A DNA stretch of 64,000 bases, from positions 620,001 to 684,000 of the forward strand of contig NZ_VLKN01000001.1 in the NCBI RefSeq assembly GCF_007830035.1, read 5' to 3'. Below are positions 1 to 7,878 of the stretch, one piece after another. The DNA comes from Luteimonas cucumeris (GTDB lineage Bacteria > Pseudomonadota > Gammaproteobacteria > Xanthomonadales > Xanthomonadaceae). The notes beneath the pieces were generated by a model that searched no databases, was not told the origin of the DNA, and saw nothing but the letters and a program-made list of their open reading frames with translations. The translations under genes were made by a program, and so were the position numbers. Within the stretch, counting starts at the first letter, position 1. Each line of letters begins with the position of its first letter.

Positions 1-677
1 CCTGCCGGCAGCAGTCCACGGCAAAGGCCATGCAGTGTTTCAGGATCCAGTGTGGCGATCGCGTCGCCGTGGATTCGCTGACCGAGATGGCATGCAAGCA
101 GCGCGGAGAATTCGGTTTCGTTCGGAGTGAGGATGTCGGTGGCCGCCAGCAGTTCCGCGTCCACCACCGCATCGGCCGGTGCCGGATTCAGCAGCGTGGT
201 CGTCGCCGCATGGCGTGCGTGGCGCAGCGCGGCCAGTATGGTTTCCGCCGGGGATTCCAGTTGCGCCAGCAGGATATCGGCGGCGGCTATGGCGGCGCGC
301 TGCCCGTCGACGAAGGATGCCGACAGATCGGCATTGGCACCGGCACCGATGACGATGCAGTTTCGGCCTTCCCGATCGACATGTATGCCGGCGGTGCCAG
401 TGGGCCGAAGGCTGCGTTGTGCGCGAAGATCGATGCCGTCCGTGATAGCGGATTCGCGTGCCAGCTGGCCGCCTGCATCATCGCCCAGAGCGCAGATGAA
501 GGTGCTCGCGGCGCCGGCGCGGCGTGCGGCCACCGCCTGGTTGAAGCCTTTGCCACCCAGGCTGGTGGTGTATTCGCCACTGAGCGTCTGGCCGGCATGT
601 GGCAGCGACGCCGCGGTCCAGACATGGTCGACATTCAACGAGCCGACCACGACCACCTGGCCGATCCCCCGGCTCAC
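1..677 (-). CDS. rbsK: Ribokinase (PfkB family), C-terminus outside window
   Basis: Phosphorylates ribose to ribose-5-phosphate in the cytoplasm. Translating the minus strand from a GTG at 677 gives an uninterrupted frame of about 225 residues with the PfkB order: GSLNVD near the N-terminus, the substrate-binding LGGKGFNQAVAA segment, LLAQLE, LNPAPA and PNETE. The C-terminal quarter, with the anion-hole GAGD and catalytic Asp expected there, lies beyond position 1. The start is one base after the stop of the upstream nucleoside transporter, so the two are almost certainly co-transcribed and fit a nucleoside/ribose salvage unit. GTG is chosen because it follows the transporter stop directly and places GSLNVD at the usual distance from the start. 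Confidence 0.9.
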   Translation of the reverse strand, partial: MSRGIGQVVVVGSLNVDHVWTAASLPHAGQTLSGEYTTSLGGKGFNQAVAARRAGAASTFICALGDDAGGQLARESAITDGIDLRAQRSLRPTGTAGIHVDREGRNCIVIGAGANADLSASFVDGQRAAIAAADILLAQLESPAETILAALRHARHAATTTLLNPAPADAVVDAELLAATDILTPNETEFSALLACHLGQRIHGDAIATLDPETLHGLCRGLLPA

Positions 678-678
678 G

Positions 679-1977
679 TCACGAGCCGATCCAGGTCAGC
701 ACGCCGGCGATGGTCGCGGTCATGAAGGTGGCGATCGATCCACCCAGCACCGCGCGCAGGCCGAACTTGGCAAGGTCATGGCGCCGTTCCGGCGCGAGCC
801 CGCCGATGCCGCCGATCTGGATCGCGATCGAACTGAAATTGGCGAAGCCGCACAGCGCGTAGGTGGCGATCAGCTTGCCCTGTTCGGTCAGCACCACGCC
901 GTCGACATTGCCCTGGATGATCTGCGACAGCTGCTGGTAGGCGATGAATTCGTTGAGCACGATCTTCTGCCCGATCAGGCCGCCGACCGTCACGGCATCC
1001 TCCAGCGGCGTGCCGATCACCCAGGCGATCGGCGCCATCGCGTAGCCCAGCAGCAGCGACAGGTTGAACGGCTGGCCGATGCGATCGGTGAGGCCGGTCC
1101 ACTGGCCGAAGGCTTCCAGCGGCCAGTTCAGCAACGCGATCAACGCGGTGAACGCCAGCAGCATCGCGCCGACATTGAGCGCCAGCTTCAGGCCGTCCGC
1201 GGCGCCGGCGGCAGCGCCATCGATCACGTTGGCGGTGGTGCGCTCCACTTCCATCTTCACGGTGCCGCGGGTCAGCGGCTCCTGCGTTTCCGGTACCAGC
1301 ACCTTGGCGATCACCAGCGTCGCCGGCGCGGCCATGATCGACGCGGTCAGCAGGTGCTTGGCGTAGAACGCCTGCTGCGCCGGATCGCCGCCACCGAGCA
1401 TCTGCACATAGGCCGCCAGTACGCCGCCGGCGATGTGCGCCATGCCGCCGATCATGATGGTCAGCAGTTCCGACTGCGTCATCCGCGAGATGTAGGGGCG
1501 GATGGTCAGCGGTGCTTCGGTCTGGCCGATGAAGATGCTGGCGCAGACGCTGGTGGTCTCGGCGCCGGACACGCGCATGACCTTGGTGATCGCCCAGGCC
1601 ATGCCGCGCACGATCCACTGCATCACGCCGAGGTGGTACAGCACGCCCATCAGCGAGGCGAAGAAGATGATCGTCGGCAACACCTGGAACGCGAACACGA
1701 AGCCGAACTGGCTGGGATCGGCCAGGCCGCCGAAGATCAGCGATGAGCCGACGTTGGTGAAGCCGAGGATCGCGACGAAGCCTTTCGACAAGCCGTCGAA
1801 GATGCGTTCGCCCCAGCTGGTCAGCAGCACGAATGCGGCGAACACGATCTGCAGGGCGACGCCGGTCAGCACCAGCCGCCAGTCGACCTGTTTCCGGTGG
1901 CTGGAAAACAGCCAGGCGATGCCGACCAGCACCGCGAGTCCGAACAGGCCGAAACCGACCCGCGCCAATCCTTCCAT
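679..1977 (-). CDS. nupC: Concentrative nucleoside transporter (NupC/CNT family)
   Basis: Inner-membrane cation-coupled nucleoside importer of 432 residues, the usual CNT length. The sequence is a succession of hydrophobic helices. Family landmarks are the gate/core segment with GFTNVGSSLIFGGL, the IFIGQTEAPLTIRPYI segment (Gln-Thr-Glu nucleoside-binding region) and a second core half near the C-terminus. It precedes ribokinase by one base, supporting uptake of nucleosides followed by ribose phosphorylation. A plausible promoter lies about 35-60 bases upstream of the ATG. I cannot tell the substrate range (pyrimidine only or broad) from sequence. Confidence 0.93.
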   Translation of the reverse strand: MEGLARVGFGLFGLAVLVGIAWLFSSHRKQVDWRLVLTGVALQIVFAAFVLLTSWGERIFDGLSKGFVAILGFTNVGSSLIFGGLADPSQFGFVFAFQVLPTIIFFASLMGVLYHLGVMQWIVRGMAWAITKVMRVSGAETTSVCASIFIGQTEAPLTIRPYISRMTQSELLTIMIGGMAHIAGGVLAAYVQMLGGGDPAQQAFYAKHLLTASIMAAPATLVIAKVLVPETQEPLTRGTVKMEVERTTANVIDGAAAGAADGLKLALNVGAMLLAFTALIALLNWPLEAFGQWTGLTDRIGQPFNLSLLLGYAMAPIAWVIGTPLEDAVTVGGLIGQKIVLNEFIAYQQLSQIIQGNVDGVVLTEQGKLIATYALCGFANFSSIAIQIGGIGGLAPERRHDLAKFGLRAVLGGSIATFMTATIAGVLTWIGS

Positions 1978-2010
1978 TCAGTATTCCCCGGCCTGCGTTC
2001 GCGTGCGCGC

Positions 2011-2039
2011 AGCCTAGAGTACGCTGCCGCATGGGGCAA
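2011..2039 (-). promoter_or_regulatory. Candidate sigma-70 promoter for nupC-rbsK
   Basis: On the minus strand TTGCCC (2034-2039) and TAGGCT (2011-2016) are separated by 17 bases, 34 bases upstream of the nupC ATG. Inferred from spacing and consensus only. Confidence 0.4.
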
Positions 2040-2086
2040 CCGCCGCATGCGCGACCGGCCTGTGCCGGTGCGGGGGCGCGAGGCGC

Positions 2087-3229
2087 TCACTCGTCGCGCG
2101 CGACCACCCGATTGCGGCCTTCGCGCTTGGCCTGCTGCAGGCGCAGGTCGGCGCGCTTGAGCAGCATCGAGGTATCGCCGCCATCGTTGGGGAAGCCAGC
2201 CAGCCCGGCGCTGAAAGTGATCCGCTGCGGTTCGGCGCCGCGCTCGGCGATGAAATGCGATTCGGCGACCGCGCGGCGCAGGTTGTCGACGCGCTCCCAG
2301 GCGCTGCCGATCGGCTTGCGCAGCACCAGCACGAATTCCTCGCCGCCCAGGCGGATCAGCCATTCGTCCGTTCCGATCAGGCCGGACAGCACGGCCACGA
2401 CATGGCGCAGCGCACGATCGCCAGCCAGGTGCCCGATCTCGTCGTTGATACGCTTGAAGTAGTCGATGTTGATCAGCGCCAGGGTCAGCGTGGCGCCGTC
2501 GTGGCGCGCGGCGTCGAACAGGCGCGGCATGCGGTGCAGCAGCCAGGTACGGTTCGGCAACTGGGTCAGGCCATCGGTGCCGGACATCTCCACCAGCCGC
2601 TGCATGCGGTAGACCACGGTCGCGACGATGATCGTCATCAGCGCCAGCAGCATCACCCGCTGGATCTGGTTGGCCATCGTCACCGCGCCGTACTCCACCG
2701 ACAGCAGGTGTTCCGGGCTCTGCGCCGCGGCCAGTACCGCCCACACCAGCGAGACGTACTGCACGATCGCCAGCACGCCCACGTACAGCACCAGCCGACC
2801 ATCGTTGCGCAGCGCGGTCATGACGATGCCGATCGAATAGAAGCCCCACACCACCATGCTGTTGACGCCGGCTGGCAGTTCGCTCATCGACAGCAGCGCC
2901 AGCACCAGAGTGGTCATGGTGATGTCGTAGGTGCTGGTGACGTAGGGCAACCAGGGATAACGCTGGCGGCTTCGCGCCAGCAGCAGCCAGACCTGCGAGA
3001 CGATGATCACGAATATCGACGCGGCCAGCCCGATCAGCGCTTCGTCGATCGGGCTGCCGACCAGCATGCCGACCAGCGGCATGACCAGGATCAGCATCGA
3101 AAGCACCGCGCGCAGGCGCGCCACCAGCAGTTCGCCGCCCGCCCCGACCTCGAGCATGATGGCGTCGGGACGCGCGAGCAGCGTCTTGACGAACTCGACG
3201 AGTTTCAAGCCAGCCTCGCGCATCCACAC
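2087..3229 (-). CDS. Membrane-anchored diguanylate cyclase (GGDEF)
   Basis: 380-residue protein predicted to make cyclic di-GMP. The N-terminal half (about residues 35-205) has several hydrophobic helices and no recognised sensor domain. A GGDEF domain follows (about 210-375) with DGLTQLPNR, the metal/substrate segment NIDYFKRINDEIGH and an intact GGEEF at about 295-299, so catalysis is expected. The inhibitory RxxD site that normally lies just before GGEEF is absent: the corresponding positions read Gly and Glu. It is a monocistronic gene between nupC and the Mn exporter. No EAL or HD-GYP domain is attached. Confidence 0.92.
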   Translation of the reverse strand: MWMREAGLKLVEFVKTLLARPDAIMLEVGAGGELLVARLRAVLSMLILVMPLVGMLVGSPIDEALIGLAASIFVIIVSQVWLLLARSRQRYPWLPYVTSTYDITMTTLVLALLSMSELPAGVNSMVVWGFYSIGIVMTALRNDGRLVLYVGVLAIVQYVSLVWAVLAAAQSPEHLLSVEYGAVTMANQIQRVMLLALMTIIVATVVYRMQRLVEMSGTDGLTQLPNRTWLLHRMPRLFDAARHDGATLTLALINIDYFKRINDEIGHLAGDRALRHVVAVLSGLIGTDEWLIRLGGEEFVLVLRKPIGSAWERVDNLRRAVAESHFIAERGAEPQRITFSAGLAGFPNDGGDTSMLLKRADLRLQQAKREGRNRVVARDE

Positions 3230-3269
3230 CCCCTGCGGCCGGGCGCCGCGAACGCAGGATAGCGCGAGC

Positions 3270-3836
3270 TCAGCTGCCCGGGTCGTGCCAGGCCACCCAG
3301 CCGGCCAGGGCCAGAAACACCAGCGCGGCCACGACCCGCGCCGCGCGCAGCGGCAGGCGATCGGCGAACCGGCTGCCGAGCACCACCACCGGGACGTTGG
3401 CGATCAGCATGCCCAGCGTGGTGCCGACGATCACCTGCCACAACGGTTCGTACTTCGTTGCCAGCAGCACGGTCGCCACCTGGGTCTTGTCGCCGATCTC
3501 GGCGACGAAGAACGCCACGCAGGTGGCGATGAACGCGCCGCGCGCCGGCAACTGGCCAGCGTCGTCGTCGAGCTGGTCCGGCTTCAGTGTCCACACCGCC
3601 ACCATCACGAAGCTCGCCACCACCACCCAGCGCAACACCTGTGGCGACAGCCATTGCGATATCGCCACGCCGAACCACGCCGCCAGTGCGTGATTGAGCA
3701 GGGTGGCGGCCAGGATGCCGAGCACGATCGGCGCCGGTTTGCGGTAACGCGCCGCCAGCAGCAGCGCGAGCAGTTGCGTCTTGTCGCCGATCTCGGCGAG
3801 AGCGACCGTTCCGGTCGAGACCAGCAGGGATTGCAT
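3270..3836 (-). CDS. Manganese exporter, GDT1/TMEM165 (UPF0016) family
   Basis: 188-residue inner-membrane protein that exports Mn2+. Two homologous halves each carry the family signature E-x-G-D-K-T: AEIGDKTQLLALLLA near residue 12 and AEIGDKTQVATVLLA in the second half, as in UPF0016 duplications. The start at 3836 (ATGCAATCC) is chosen because the longer frame back to 3968 translates straight through a recognisable riboswitch. An SD-like GGAG lies at 3842-3845. Regulation by manganese is therefore expected from the leader. Xanthomonas homologues are known as MntX-type exporters, but I leave the symbol blank. Confidence 0.93.
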   Translation of the reverse strand: MQSLLVSTGTVALAEIGDKTQLLALLLAARYRKPAPIVLGILAATLLNHALAAWFGVAISQWLSPQVLRWVVVASFVMVAVWTLKPDQLDDDAGQLPARGAFIATCVAFFVAEIGDKTQVATVLLATKYEPLWQVIVGTTLGMLIANVPVVVLGSRFADRLPLRAARVVAALVFLALAGWVAWHDPGS

Positions 3837-3909
3837 CGATGCTCCGGGCCGGGCGATCGCGAAACGCGAAGGCCGACGCCACGCGGCCCGGCCTGGGTGC
3901 GCGTTGCGC

Positions 3910-4040
3910 CTGCCTTCGGTCTTGCCCGCTTCAGCGGCGCGAAGCGCCGGCATCACATCGCGCGCCATGGCCGGCCGGCCAAGTGTGTTGACGCGCGTCC
4001 CCGCATGAAAACGGCGGGTGGGCTACTCCCCGGAGGAGGA
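3910..4040 (-). promoter_or_regulatory. yybP-ykoY manganese riboswitch
   Basis: Minus-strand leader of the Mn exporter. The diagnostic aptamer blocks are present in order: GGGGAGTAGCC (near 4021-4031), GTCAACACACTTGG in the middle and GGCAAGACCGAAGG (3913-3926). The P1 helix can be drawn as CCTCCGG with CCGAAGG, with one C-A mismatch. The class senses Mn2+ and typically turns on efflux genes, which matches the gene downstream. Downstream pairing options suggest translational control (see the 3843-3918 finding). Confidence 0.9.
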
Positions 4041-4182
4041 AAGTGCGCGCATTCTAGCGGAACACCGTGGACGCGTGCGGAAATGAGAGACGTTTCGTGC
4101 CATCACGCGTTGTCGGGCGGCGCTGGATCCGCTCGACGATGCGGAAGCAGTAGCATTCGTTCAGCATCTACGGGAGTACGCC

Positions 4183-5151
4183 ATGCAATACCGTCGCCTC
4201 GGTTCGTCCGGCCTGCAGCTTTCGGCATTGTCGTTCGGCGCCTGGCTGACCTTCGGCGCCCAGGTCGGACGCAGCACGGCGCGCGAACTGATCGCTGCGG
4301 CCTGGGATCACGGCATCAACTTCTTCGACAACGCCGAGGGTTATGCGAATGGCGAGGCCGAGAAGGTGATGGGCGATGTCATCGCCGACCTGCGACTGCC
4401 ACGCGATGGCTATTGCGTGTCCAGCAAGGTGATGTTCGGATCGGCAGCCGATCCGCGGCCGACGCAGCAGGGCCTGTCGCGCAAGCATGTCACCGAGGCC
4501 TGCCATGCCGCGCTCAGGCGCCTGCGCGTGGACCATCTGGACCTGTATTTCTGCCATCGCCCGGACCCGGACACGCCGATCGAGGAAACGGTGTGGGCAA
4601 TGGACGTGCTGATACGCCAGGGCAAGGCCTTGTACTGGGGCACGTCCGAATGGCCGGCCGCACAGATCCGTGAGGCGCACAGGATCGCGCGCGCGCATCA
4701 CCTCCACGCGCCGACGATGGAACAGCCGCAATACAACCTGCTGCATCGGGAGCGCGTCGAACTCGAATACGCGCCGCTATATGCCGAACTGGGTCTTGGC
4801 GCCACGACCTGGTCGCCATTGGCGTCGGGCCTGCTGACCGGTCGCTACAACGACGGCATCGCCGAGGATGGGCGCTTCGGCGCGCTTGGTCCGCACCTGC
4901 GGCGCACGATCGTCGGCACCGAAAGCGAGCGTCGACTCGAACGCGCCCGCAGGTTTTCAGCGCTCGCCAAATCGCTGGGGGTCGCGCCGGCGCCGCTGGC
5001 GATCGCCTGGTGCCTGCGCAATCCACATGTGTCGTCGGTGATCCTCGGCGCCAGCCACGTCGGGCAGTTGTTGCAGAACCTGGAAGCGCTGGAACTGGCC
5101 GAGCGTTTCGACGAGGCGGTGTGGAGGCGGATCGAAGCGACAAGCAGCTGA
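4183..5151 (+). CDS. Aldo/keto reductase, Kv-beta/YghZ-like
   Basis: 322-residue NADPH-dependent oxidoreductase with a TIM-barrel fold. Visible family residues are YRRLGSSGLQLS at the N-terminus, the catalytic Asp/Tyr in FFDNAEGYANGEAE, Lys in SSKVMFG and His in YFCHRPDPDTP. C-terminal segments SPLASGLLTGRY and SSVILGAS bind the cofactor. The motif spelling resembles the potassium-channel beta-subunit subgroup rather than AKR1-5. The physiological substrate is unknown; reactive aldehydes are typical for the group. It is transcribed alone; the heme locus promoter begins 15 bases after its stop. Confidence 0.93.
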   Translation: MQYRRLGSSGLQLSALSFGAWLTFGAQVGRSTARELIAAAWDHGINFFDNAEGYANGEAEKVMGDVIADLRLPRDGYCVSSKVMFGSAADPRPTQQGLSRKHVTEACHAALRRLRVDHLDLYFCHRPDPDTPIEETVWAMDVLIRQGKALYWGTSEWPAAQIREAHRIARAHHLHAPTMEQPQYNLLHRERVELEYAPLYAELGLGATTWSPLASGLLTGRYNDGIAEDGRFGALGPHLRRTIVGTESERRLERARRFSALAKSLGVAPAPLAIAWCLRNPHVSSVILGASHVGQLLQNLEALELAERFDEAVWRRIEATSS

Positions 5152-5165
5152 TCTGCAGTTGGGGC

Positions 5166-5193
5166 TTGACATACAAATGAGAATCATTAGCAT
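5166..5193 (+). promoter_or_regulatory. Fur-regulated promoter of the heme locus
   Basis: A near-consensus sigma-70 promoter, TTGACA (5166-5171) and TAGCAT (5188-5193) with a 16-base spacer. The spacer and -10 are occupied by a Fur box at 5173-5191 that matches 14 of 19 positions of the classical palindrome, including AATGA-AATCATTA. Fur-Fe2+ binding here would directly block RNA polymerase, so transcription should rise in iron starvation. Confidence 0.88.
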
Positions 5194-5223
5194 TTGATCC
5201 TGACGCTGCCAGGGATCACGCTC

Positions 5224-5421
5224 ATGCCCACGCTCAGTTCGCCGCCGTTCCGCGTCGTACAGACGCCGCAGGGAAGCATCGTTGCCACGCCGTTGCCCGC
5301 GGCCGGGGAAATCGACAGCGACTGCCTGCTGCAGGGGCAGCGCGAAATACTGATCCGCCACGGCAGCGAGTGCTACCGGTTGCGCCACACGCGCAACGAC
5401 AAGCTGATCCTCACCAAATAA
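5224..5421 (+). CDS. hemP: Hemin uptake protein HemP
   Basis: 65-residue small protein. The C-terminal half, EILIRHGSECYRLRHTRNDK followed by LILTK, is the conserved HemP core. The ATG at 5224 is used rather than an upstream TTG inside the promoter. It is the first gene after the Fur-controlled promoter and precedes a heme-type TonB receptor, the standard arrangement in Proteobacteria. HemP is small and cytoplasmic, and has been implicated as an activator of heme-receptor expression in some species; here that is only inferred. Confidence 0.92.
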   Translation: MPTLSSPPFRVVQTPQGSIVATPLPAAGEIDSDCLLQGQREILIRHGSECYRLRHTRNDKLILTK

Positions 5422-5432
5422 CTCCGCCGCGT

Positions 5433-5468
5433 GTGCGTGCGCCGGCCGTCACTGGCCGGCGCACGCAC
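5433..5468 (+). promoter_or_regulatory. Strong intercistronic stem-loop between hemP and the heme receptor
   Basis: A perfect 15-bp inverted repeat (5433-5447 with 5454-5468) with a 6-base loop. No T-tract follows, so it is unlikely to be a simple terminator. An mRNA stabiliser or processing site setting the hemP:receptor ratio is the likeliest role. Confidence 0.6.
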
Positions 5469-5527
5469 GCCAGCCAGCCACCGGCACTTCCGGACGCCAG
5501 CTCGTCAACCCTTCATCGCGAGACACC

Positions 5528-7771
5528 ATGCGTCCTTCATTGCTTTCCCTTGCCCTGGCACTGGCCTTGCCGGGTGCCGGTTCCGCCCAGACGACTTCCA
5601 CCGGCCCCATGGCCGCGAACGAAAGTGATGGTGCTGCCATCGAGCTCGATCCGGTCGTGGTCACGGCCACGCGCACCGCGCGGGCGACATCCGACGTGCC
5701 GAACACCGTCGACGTGATCGATCGCCAGCGCATGGACGACACGATGGTGAACGACCTGCGCGACCTGCTGCGCTACGAGCCGGGCGTGTCGGTGACCGCC
5801 GGCGTCGGCCGCTTCGGCCTCGGTGACATCCGCATCCGTGGTCTGGGTGGCAATCGTGTGCGCATCCAGACCGATGGCATCGCAGTGTCGGATGCCTTCA
5901 CGATCGGCAGTTTCTCCAATGCCAACCGCAACTTCGTCGACATGGACACGCTGAAGCGGGTCGAGATCGTGCGCGGCCCGACCAGTTCGCTGTACGGCTC
6001 CGATGCGCTGGGTGGCGTTGTCTCGTTTGTGACCAAGGATCCGTCCGATTACCTGGACGCGGGCAAGGATGCCTACTTCGGTTTCAAGCTTGGCGCCGAA
6101 AGCGACTGGAGCGGCCTGTCGGCCGGCGCCACCGGCGCCTTCGGCGGCGAGCGCTGGTCGGGACTGGTGACGGTCAACCATCGCCAGGGCCAGGAAATGC
6201 GCAACCAGGGCGACGACGATGCCCGCGATGCCAGCCGCACCCGGCCCAATCCGCAGGAAATCGATGGCCGCAGCGTACTGGGCAAGCTGGTGTATGCGCC
6301 CAGCGCCAACCAGCGCTTCAAGCTGACAGTGGAGGGCAACGAGGACAACACCGACACCGACGTGCTTTCTTCCCTCGGCTTCCAGTCGTTGACGCGCGCG
6401 ACCAATCTCTCCGTTACCGGCAGCGACCAGCAGACACGCGCGCGCATCAGCCTGGGCCATGAGGTGGATGCGCTCTCTGCAGGTTTCGCCGACAGCTTCG
6501 ACTGGCAGGTGTATCGCCAGGACAGCGAGACTACGCAGGACACCCGCGAAGTCCGCCGCACCGCGGCGCAGGTGAACGAGCAGCGCGACCGCAGCTTCAA
6601 TTTCGACCAGCGCCAGTACGGCGTGCAGGCGAATTTCTTCAAGTCCCTGTCCGCCGGCAACGTACGCCACGACATCAGCTACGGGCTGGATGTGTCGCGC
6701 ACGCAGACGCAACAGAAGCGCGACGGCATGGTCACCAATCTCGATACCGGACGTACCTCCAACGCGATGTTGCCGGACGTGTTCCCGGTGCGCGATTTCC
6801 CCAACAGCCGCACCACCAATGCCGCCTTGTACCTGCAGGACGAGATCAGCTTTTCCGAAGGCGGCTTCCGCCTGGTGCCGGGCGTGCGCATCGACCGCTA
6901 CGAGCTGCAGCCGGAAGTGGATGCGATCTTCGCCGCCGACAATCCCGGCGTGGCCGTTGTCGAGGTGACCGATACCAATGTGTCGCCAAAGCTCGGCGCC
7001 GTCTGGCATTTCGCGCCGGAATGGTCGCTGTTCGGCGGCTACTCGCGCGGTTTCCGCGCGCCGCCCTACAACGACGTCAACATCGGTTTCACCAACCTGA
7101 TGTTCGGCTACACCGCGATCGCCAATCCCGACCTCAAGCCCGAAACCAGCGACGGCTATGAAGCCGGCGTGCGCTTCACCGGCGATGCCACCTATGCCAG
7201 CCTGTCCGGTTATTACAATCGCTACCGCGACCTGATCGAGTCCTTCCAGTTCGTCGGCATCAATGACGAGGGGCTGCAGGTGTTCCAGTCGCGGAACGTC
7301 GCTGACGCCAACATCCGCGGCGCGGAACTGAAGGCCGGCGTCGACTTCGGTCGTCTCGATCCGCGATGGACGGCATGGTCGCTGCGCGGTGCCGCCACCT
7401 GGTCGCGTGGCCGCAACGAAACCGAAGACCTGCCGTTGCAGTCGGTCGATCCGCTGACCGCATCGCTTGGCCTGGCCTACGACCGTGACCGCTGGGGCGC
7501 TGAACTCGCCGGCCGCTTCGCGCAACGCAAGCGCGACATGGAGCAGCTCGGCCTGTATGCGACGCCCGGTTTTGGCGTGCTCGACCTGATGGCGCACTGG
7601 AATTTCGCACCGGGCGCGAGGATCAACGCCGGCGTCTTCAACCTCGGCGATCGCAAGTACTGGGAAAGCGGCGACCTGCCGAACGGGATCGCGGTGGGCG
7701 GCACCGCCGTGCTCGACCGCTACAGCAGTCCGGGGCGCAGCCTGTCCTTGAGCTTCACCGCGAGTTGGTAG
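5528..7771 (+). CDS. hmuR: TonB-dependent heme/hemoglobin receptor
   Basis: 747-residue outer-membrane receptor. Signal peptide (residues 1-20, cut after GSA), TonB box around DPVVVTATR (about 41-50), plug domain with LLRYEPGVSV, RIRGLGGNRVRIQTDGI, RVEIVRGPTSSLYGSDALGG, then a 22-strand barrel ending in an aromatic residue (SFTASW). The plug spelling and the FRAPPYNDVNIGF segment in the barrel are those of the hemoglobin/transferrin/lactoferrin-type receptors. Position after hemP under a Fur box supports heme import, energised by TonB-ExbBD. No other heme transport or degradation gene is present in this window. Confidence 0.93.
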   Translation: MRPSLLSLALALALPGAGSAQTTSTGPMAANESDGAAIELDPVVVTATRTARATSDVPNTVDVIDRQRMDDTMVNDLRDLLRYEPGVSVTAGVGRFGLGDIRIRGLGGNRVRIQTDGIAVSDAFTIGSFSNANRNFVDMDTLKRVEIVRGPTSSLYGSDALGGVVSFVTKDPSDYLDAGKDAYFGFKLGAESDWSGLSAGATGAFGGERWSGLVTVNHRQGQEMRNQGDDDARDASRTRPNPQEIDGRSVLGKLVYAPSANQRFKLTVEGNEDNTDTDVLSSLGFQSLTRATNLSVTGSDQQTRARISLGHEVDALSAGFADSFDWQVYRQDSETTQDTREVRRTAAQVNEQRDRSFNFDQRQYGVQANFFKSLSAGNVRHDISYGLDVSRTQTQQKRDGMVTNLDTGRTSNAMLPDVFPVRDFPNSRTTNAALYLQDEISFSEGGFRLVPGVRIDRYELQPEVDAIFAADNPGVAVVEVTDTNVSPKLGAVWHFAPEWSLFGGYSRGFRAPPYNDVNIGFTNLMFGYTAIANPDLKPETSDGYEAGVRFTGDATYASLSGYYNRYRDLIESFQFVGINDEGLQVFQSRNVADANIRGAELKAGVDFGRLDPRWTAWSLRGAATWSRGRNETEDLPLQSVDPLTASLGLAYDRDRWGAELAGRFAQRKRDMEQLGLYATPGFGVLDLMAHWNFAPGARINAGVFNLGDRKYWESGDLPNGIAVGGTAVLDRYSSPGRSLSLSFTASW

Positions 7772-7878
7772 CCCGTACGTGCAGCGATATGCTGCCCGTG
7801 CGGATGTCCTGCCAGCCCATCGACGCTCGGCTGTCCAGCGGGCAATACCTTGATCCATTTGACTTGAGAGAACGCGGC

